In this document: positions 57,431 to 64,000 of the stretch, one piece after another
Layout of the letters: each line of letters begins with the position of its first letter
Position numbering within the stretch: position 1 is the first letter of the stretch
Notes under the pieces: generated by a model
Database searches by the model: none
What the model was told of the DNA's origin: nothing
The model's input: only the letters and a program-made list of their open reading frames with translations
Made by a program: the position numbers and the translations under genes
NCBI GenBank assembly: GCA_037043455.1
Contig: JAWPHD010000137.1
Coordinates: 1 to 64,000 of the forward strand
Source of the DNA: Cyrtodaria siliqua
Taxonomy: Eukaryota; Mollusca; Bivalvia; Adapedonta; Hiatellidae
Reading direction: 5' to 3'
DNA: 64,000 nt

Positions 57431-57736
57431 CTTTTCTGAAACTGTTACTGGGGTATCGCGTTGCTCCACCTAGGGGCTGTTCCATTTAGAACTATACAGG
57501 ACAAACTTGTGGGTTGTTCAAATTTCCAATTATAATGTTGAACAGAACTTGAACTAATAAGTCTGTTTGTGTGTTGCATAACGTTACATTAACATTATGT
57601 GATGTGTGGTACGAGTACTAAAAGGCATGTGATTGGTCAATATTGTGGGTATACTCATCGAACATGGAACATGTGCAGCGATAAATTCACACAGCAGTTA
57701 AAAATATTTGTAATTTGTTGAGAAATCCGCACCGTT

Positions 57737-57845
57737 CTCCACAGGCTGCCATTACAATAGTATAGCCTAGAAAGAAAGAGAGGAGAAGAAAGAGTGTTAT
57801 ATAATTATATAGTAAAGGGAAGGCCAGAATCATAATACACTCATT
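57737..57845 (+). repeat. Left arm of a long inverted repeat
   Basis: CAGGCTGCCATTACAATAGT through AGGCCAGAATCATAATACAC is inverted at 60,085-60,186 with some differences. The arms enclose 2.2 kb holding two Helitron-like elements. Confidence 0.6.
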
Positions 57846-57860
57846 TTCCCAGATTTGTTT

Positions 57861-58510
57861 ATGCCCCCGCCATTCGAAGAATGGTGAAGGGGCATATAGT
57901 GTTACCCCTGCCCGTCCATGCATCCGTGCGTGCCTACGTCCATCCGTGCAAAAATGTCCGCACTTTGATAATTGTTATCAGATCTTTTCCAAACTTTTCA
58001 AATAGTATATGGGCACAATGTCTAGGCCAAGTTCAATAATCGGCCCCACTGCCCCAGTAGTTCCAGAGTTGTGGCCCTTGGAATAGTAAAATATCGCGAA
58101 ATTAATGGTGTCCGCAATGTAACTTGGGTAATTGTTATCCAATCTTCTCCAAACTTGGTCAAATTGTATATGGGCACAATGTCTTGGCCAAATTCGATTT
58201 CGGCCCAATCGACCCTGTAGTTCCAGAGTTATGGACCTTGGAATAGTAAAAAAATGCAAAATTAATGGTTTCCGCACTGTAACTTGGGTAATTGTTATCC
58301 AATCGTCTCCAAACTTGGTAAAATTGTATATGAGCACAATGTCTCGCCCAAGTTCGATTTTTGGTCCAAATTTGGTCAACTTTTATATGGGCACAATAAT
58401 GTCTCACCCAAGTTTGATTTTCGGCCCAATCGCCCCAGTAATTCCAGAGTTATGCCCCTTGGAATGGTAAAAATTCACGAAATAAATGTCCCACGGACAC
58501 ATTTCTAGTT
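57861..58510 (+). mobile_element. Helitron-like element of another family
   Basis: Starts ATGCCCCCGCCATTCGAAGAATGG...GGGGCAT (a hairpin) with GTGTTACCCCTG. The core has about four units of some 120 bp (AATTGTTATCCAATCTTCTCC, TATATGGGCACAATGTCT, CCAGAGTTATG). It ends GGACACATTTCTAGTT. Same general plan as families A to D. Confidence 0.55.
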
Positions 58511-58720
58511 AAATACCTTTTTACTATTCTTTGGGTAAATTTTCTCAGCGATTGTGTCACTTACATTATTCTTGTTTCTGCAACATTGTCTTACATAAAT
58601 ATGCCATACCGACTAGCAAACACTTCATGATATTCGCAGATTTTTCTGAAGGTTTACACAGAACACAGAATGATTACACTTGTTCACACAACCGAAACAG
58701 TACAGTTCACCATTGTTTTT

Positions 58721-59882
58721 AGCTCGACTGATCAGAGATCAGCAGAGCTTATGCCGTGGTGCGTTGTCCGTCTTCCGTCCGTCCGTCTGTCTGTCCGTCC
58801 GAGTTTACAGGAGCGCCTTGTGTGTCTTTTTTTGTGTATAAAGTATACTTGTGTGATTTTTTTTTCTTGTGTGACTGACACACAAGCAAGTATGTCTCGA
58901 TGCACAGGAAATAGTCTATTTCTTCATTTAAAGCAATACAAAATTGCAGTCACACAAGGGGAGGGGAGCTTGTGTGACTAAAATGTGTCCAAATGGTAAA
59001 AACGACACACAAGATGTAAAAAACAGTCACACAAAGTACGAACGTACACACAAAAAACAGACACACAAGTTTTGAGTCACACAAAGCCTGATTTTGTGTA
59101 CGTCCGTCCGTCTGTCCTTAAAGTTTTATTTGTAGCGACTACTCCTCTGAAACTACTGGATGGATATTCATGAAACTTTACAGAAATGTTGCCCATGAAG
59201 TCTAGTTGATCCTAGCAAAAATTCATGTTGATGTGAAATCCAAGATGGCCGCCAAAGCTAAAAATAGATTTTTAAAATACAAGTTTGTAGCGACTACTTC
59301 TTGAAAACTGTAAATGATATTGATATGGGACTTTTTCTAAAATGATCAGCATGACATGATGTTGATCCTTGTCGAAAATTATTTTGAATCAAAATTAAAC
59401 CTGGACACCAGTGGCCATCTTTGTTTACATAGTAGAGTTTGTATAGTAAAAATTTGTAGTGACTACTCCTCTGAAACTACTAGACAGATTTTCATGAAAC
59501 TTCACAGGAATGTTGCTCTTGATGTCTAGTTGATCCTAGCTCAATTTCAGGTCGGTCGGAAATTCAAGATGGCTAAACATAAATTTTTAAAAACAAGTTT
59601 GTAGCGACTACTTCTTGAAAACTGTAAGTGATATTGATATGGGACTTTTTCTGAAATGATCAGCATGACAAGATGTTGATCCTTGTCGAAAATTATTTTG
59701 ATTCAACATTAAACATGGCTGCCTGTGGCCATCTTTGTTTACCTAGAGTTATGTAGTAAAAACTTCAACTTGTAGCGACTACTCCTCTGAAACTAATTGA
59801 CAGTTTTTATGAAACTTCACAGGAATGCTGACCTAGCTATCAAAATCTATCGGTAGAGCTTCAAGGTCATTGACCTCTTGTT
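58721..59882 (+). mobile_element. A-family element with a foreign insert in its microsatellite
   Basis: AGCTCGACTGATCAGAGATC at the left, GTCCGTCCGTCTGTCTGTCC, then a 300-bp insert (58801-59100). The tract resumes at CGTCCGTCCGTCTGTCC, then about three core dimers and the A-family end AGAGCTTCAAGGTCATTGAC...CTTGTT. Confidence 0.7.
58801..59100. other. Insert rich in CACACAA / TTGTGTG words
   Basis: About a dozen copies of an 8-10 base word occur in 300 bp, on both strands and at irregular spacing. They take the forms AGTCACACAA, GACACACAAG, CTTGTGTGACT and TTGTGTGTC. No ORF. Flanked on both sides by CGTCCG of the microsatellite. Confidence 0.6.
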
Positions 59883-61363
59883 ATACCGTTGTTCCAAGCT
59901 ATTACAATTTATAAAACAACAGGAAGTATTTCACTACTTTATACAATCTGCGAATTTCGATAATTGATGAAGAATTTCCTAGTTGTTATGGCATATTTAG
60001 GTAAGACAGTGTTGCAGAAACGAAGAATAATATATCTGACACAATTGCTGAGCGAAATTTACGCACAGAATAGTAAAAATCTAGTGTGTATTATCATTCT
60101 GGCCTTCCTTTTAATATATACATTTCATAGTACCTCTTCAACTCTCTATCCTTCTAGGCTATACTATTGTAATGGCAGCCTGTTCTCCATAAAACAAATA
60201 TAGTGAACTTTTCTGTAGTAATTATTTAATATTTATATGCAGATGAACGGTCACAGTTATACTTTGTCTTTCTCTCTTTATCATGATTATACAATTTTAA
60301 AGGGCGTACATCAGGTCTATTGGTCCGACTTAAAATTTACAAATTAAGACATTTATTATTCTGAAGGGCCAAAACATAATGAATGAGCCTAAAATTGATC
60401 ACTTGTTTATTTCTACACGGAAATATGTGCTATCCTAGGTTAGGTCTCACGCCTCTATTATCTCCCCTGAAAGCTCATGGAGGAAAACCGTAAACAATTC
60501 TATTTTTTTTCTCAATTTTAGGCAATTTTTAATTTGAAAAATAGGTTTTTCTTTCCTTAAGCATACATCTGCAGTGTAAAAGACAGATGATACAGAAAAT
60601 CCCGAATTGATATGAGGTTCCATTCAATTTTCTGTTTTACTGAAGCACCACATATTCAGCTAGATAGTGTATGAATTTTGTATATTCCATAGGGGTCACA
60701 TAAACATGAAAAAACCCAACCTGGCTAACTTACGTATTTTATTGTTTTAAATTACTAGTCTTGACTATACTGAATATATTCAAGCAGCAACACATGAAAG
60801 GTTATATGGCACCTAACAGGAATGAACATGCCAGGCTCATCCTCCATTTACATCGAGATAAAATATGGAGAATGGGCCTAGAACTTTCTCACCTGCAGAA
60901 CTTTAGAATTGCTGCAAATTATATTGAAGACACTCCATTTATGCTGGAACCATGTTTGTTTTTTCTGCCACTGCTGTAGTAATTTGAGCGAGATGCAGTC
61001 CAAGGTGAATCCAAGTTTTAGACCGGAACAACACAGTCCCGTATAATATCACTGATTTACATTTTTATCGTGATAAGGAACATTTTTTCTAGAAAAAGCC
61101 TGATGCGCATGTACCCCCACTTTAACGTGCGAAAGTCGTATTGATCGATTTCCCAAAAAGTTCAGATTATAAGTTCAGTCCATCATTTATTTTATAGTAA
61201 AACAGTAAAACTACTCGGACCATTCTGTAACCTGGATATTTCGAAAACATTTTTATTGAACTTTTTATGTACTATACAGTGTGAACACATTGTTTATATC
61301 TTTATATTGTGCATACTGTATATAGTGTGTTAAAATATGCGATTATTCTCTTTTTCAATTTTT
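59883..61363. other. Largely unassigned sequence
   Basis: Holds the right arm of the long inverted repeat (60,085-60,186). Otherwise AT-rich and low-copy in this window. The short frames (for example 60,761-60,979) show no known domain. Confidence 0.5.
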
Positions 61364-62957
61364 AGCTCTACTGGCCAAGGGCCAGCAGAGCTTATGGGAT
61401 GGTGTGTTGTCCGTCTTCCGTCGTCCGTCGTCCGTTAACTTTTGCTTTTGTACACTCTAGAGGCCACATTTCTGATGCAATCATCATGAAACTTTGTCAG
61501 AATGTTTGTCTCAATGAAATTTCGGTCAAGTTCAAAAATGGGTCATGTGGGGTCAAAAACTAGGTCACTAGGTCAAATACTTGAAAAACTTGTGTACACT
61601 CTAGAGGTCATATTTGTTACCCAATTTTGATGAAACTTTGTCAAATTGTTTATCTTAATTATATCTTGATCAAGTTTGGAAATGGGTCACATGAAGTTAA
61701 AAACTAGGTCACTAGGTCAAATATTGGAAAAACCTTGTGTACACTCTAGAGGCCATATTTTTGACCCGAGCTTGATGCAACTTTGTCAGAATGTTTGTCA
61801 TAATTATATCTTGGTCAAGTTTGAAAATGGGTCACATGGGGTTAAAACTAGGTCACTAGGTCAAATACTTGAAAAACCTTGTGTACACTCTAGAAGCCGT
61901 ATTTCTGACCCAATCTTGATGAAACTTTGTCAAAATGTTTGTCTTAATTATATCTTGGTCAAGTTCAAAAATGGGTCACATGGTGTTAAAAACTAGGTCA
62001 CTAGGTCAAACTTTGGAAAAAACGTGTGTACACTCTAGAGGCCATATTTTTGACCCGATCTTGATGCAATTTTGTCAGAATATTTGTCTCAATTATAGCT
62101 TGCTTAAGTTCAAAAATGGGTCACACAGGGTCAAAAACTAGGTCACTAGGTCAAATACTTGAAAACCTTGTGTACACTCTAGAGGCCATATTTCTGACCC
62201 GATCTTGATGAAACTTGGTCGAAATGTTGTCTTAATTATATTTTGGTCAAGTTCGAAAATGGGTCCCATGGGGTCAAAAACTAGGTCACTAGGTCAAATA
62301 CTTGAAAAACCTTGTGTACGCTCTAGACGCCATATTTTTGACCAGATCTTGATGAAACTTTCTCAGATTGTTTATCTGAATTATATCTTGATCAAGTTTC
62401 AAAATGGGTCACATGGGATCAAAAAACTATGTCACTAGGTCAATATTGGAATTTGCTTGTGGGCACTCCAGAGGCCACAATTTTGACCCCTATTCAGCTC
62501 ACCAGAGCACGGTACCGGATGGAGTAAACTTGAACAATCTTTTCAAAAACTAAAATTTCTAGCCCTAGAGCATTTATTGCTTTGCAGCATGTGATGGACC
62601 TGTGACAATTCTGCCCTGTTCATCGGGAGCCTTACCCTGGGGGTCACATGTTAACATACAGTTATGTAAGCAATACTTCAAAAATCTATATGTCACAAAC
62701 AAGGCCTATAGCTTTCATATTTGGTATATAGTACCATCTAATGGACCTGTAACAAGAATTAGTTCTAATTATGCCCCTGGTACCAGTAATTGCTTGGTAA
62801 GTGTCTTCAATAAACAAATTGTCTAGCGATATATCCCCTCCATCCAACAATAAGGCCCTAGTTGAGTTCTTCTTGGGTTACAATTCCTAGCTAGCCTTAG
62901 TACAATACCTGCACTGAACTCAGGTGAGCGATTCAGGGCCATTATGGCCCTCTTGTT
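61364..62957 (+). mobile_element. Helitron-like element with B-type start and a different end
   Basis: AGCTCTACTGGCCAAGGGCC start and GTCCGTCGTCCGTCGTCC tract. About seven cores of some 145 bp follow (TTGTGTACACTCTAGAGGCC, GGTCACTAGGTCAAATACTT), then from about 62,490 a region beginning AGCTCACCAGAGCACGG. It ends CAGGTGAGCGATTC, AGGGCCATTATGGCCCT and CTTGTT. The 3' part matches neither A, B nor C, so it may be a chimera. Confidence 0.55.
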
Positions 62958-64000
62958 GTTTTTTTGATCGATTTGAACTTTTTTTCTTTTCTTTTTCATT
63001 TTTTTTCATTATCTTTTTAATTACTTGACAATTACTTTAAAATTTCTTGTCGGCGCTACTCATCCTAAATGCCTTGTTGAATTTCGACGAAACTTGGCAG
63101 GAAGCATCGGTAAGATGTCTAGTTGTGCATGTCACGCTTTTGTTCCAGTTCGCTGATTTTTGACGGAGTTATGGCCCTTTGACATTTTTATTTTAAAGTT
63201 CTTGTCGGCGCTACTCCACTTAAAGGGACACTGTCCGTAACTTTTAGCTTATAAAACACACAATAATTATGTTCGCAAACATTACACACTAAACATTATT
63301 GAAAATATACTAATTAAAAGCAAGATTGTTTAACGGCATTCAATCGCGGTACAAAAAAAAGTAAATCCGCTTTGTGCGTTTGAACTCGCAGCCCAAACTA
63401 AAATTACACTCACCGTAATAATAGTGTGCGTGAGCGTAAATTGGTCGACCACGCTCCCAACTGAGCTAAGCGGGCTATACATAATTTGGAATACATACTG
63501 TGGTGAAAACCTAATGCGCCAATGGAAGTCACGTGATCGCAGAAAAGGTAAATATTGTGGGTCCCACTTTATTTACATATAATGATTAAAACTTTTTTTT
63601 TCAAACTCACGAATGTATTCCTACATACTTCTTAGGGTCTATCCTCATGTTTTCATGTATACATTTCACTGAATAAAAGTCAGCCAGTTATTTGGTTATG
63701 CTCAATATCTGCTTACTTACGGACAGTGTCCCTTTAAACGGCTTGTTGGATTTCTACGAAATTTGGCAGTAAGCCTCAGTATGATGTCTAGTTGTGCAAA
63801 ACGCGGTATATCAATGAAATCTTGGACAATTTTGAAAACCAACTAGATCTTGTTAATAATAATGGCCCTTGATTTGTTGAAAAATGCTATATTGTATTTT
63901 CCTTTGTTAAATCTATAGGAGAAGAGAGCTATATCTAGCTATATCTATCTAAATCTATAAGAGCTGTTTTAGCCAGTAGAGCGTCCACAGGCCCTCTTGG
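62958..64000 (+). repeat. Further Helitron-like cores, interrupted by the TTAA MITE and cut by the window end
   Basis: TTCTTGTCGGCGCTACTC repeats at about 63,045 and 63,198. After the MITE come further core-like sequence and the B-type end AGCCAGTAGAGCGTCCACAG, GCCCTCTTGG, which runs off the window. Confidence 0.5.
63224..63733. mobile_element. TTAA-flanked MITE, second copy
   Basis: Same TIRs as 52,647-53,150, between TTAA at 63220-63223 and 63734-63737. Joining the flanks gives CCACTTAAACGGCTTGTTG, which aligns with the uninterrupted neighbouring core at about 63,066 (CATCCTAAATGCCTTGTTG). The tRNA-like unit is present on the minus strand (A box about 63453-63470, B box about 63377-63391). 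Confidence 0.85.

Overview
The window is eukaryotic nuclear DNA: AT-rich, intron-containing and dominated by mobile elements. The repeat types point to a mollusc, most likely a bivalve. They include elements with a hairpin start, a GTCC/GTCT microsatellite and tandem core repeats of about 160 bp, tRNA-derived SINEs whose tails read CGTTAAACAxCATTCA, and a hAT relic of the ZNF862 type. The species cannot be named from this sequence.

One host gene is supported. It is a plus-strand orthologue of BRAP (BRCA1-associated protein 2, also called IMP), spread over 14 exons from 22,875 to the stop at 55,627. Splice sites, phases and protein similarity agree at every junction. The exons encode about 640 residues: an N-terminal linker with a VTKE-type repeat, the BRAP2/RRM-like domain, a C3H2C3 RING, a UBP-type zinc finger and a C-terminal coiled coil. 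The initiating exon was not found.

Layout: 1-1,368 is a broken hAT transposase relic (minus strand). 1,380-21,109 is almost wholly nested elements with a hairpin start and a hairpin-CTCTTGTT end (families called A, B, C and D here), resembling the non-autonomous Helitron-like 'pearl' elements of bivalves. Several nest exactly at a T/A junction of an older copy. 21,170-22,540 holds a 26-bp minisatellite and more D cores. BRAP then runs from 22,875 to 55,627, with introns packed with A and C elements, SINEs, a LINE relic, foldback and TIR elements and many minisatellites. 55,690-64,000 holds a 3' UTR minisatellite, a SINE, further Helitron-like elements and a TTAA-flanked MITE.

The most unusual features are these. 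(1) Tandem arrays in BRAP contain or abut exon boundaries: a 57-bp array repeating the end and donor of one exon, seven decayed copies of the RING-completing exon, an array repeating the donor of another exon, and an array repeating an acceptor. (2) Nested insertions give base-exact ends for the A family, and the A, B and C families each have their own matching 5' and 3' inverted repeats. (3) A TTAA-flanked MITE contains a Pol III-like tRNA unit. (4) A 300-bp insertion is dense in CACACAA/TTGTGTG words. No toxin, virus or CRISPR locus was seen.
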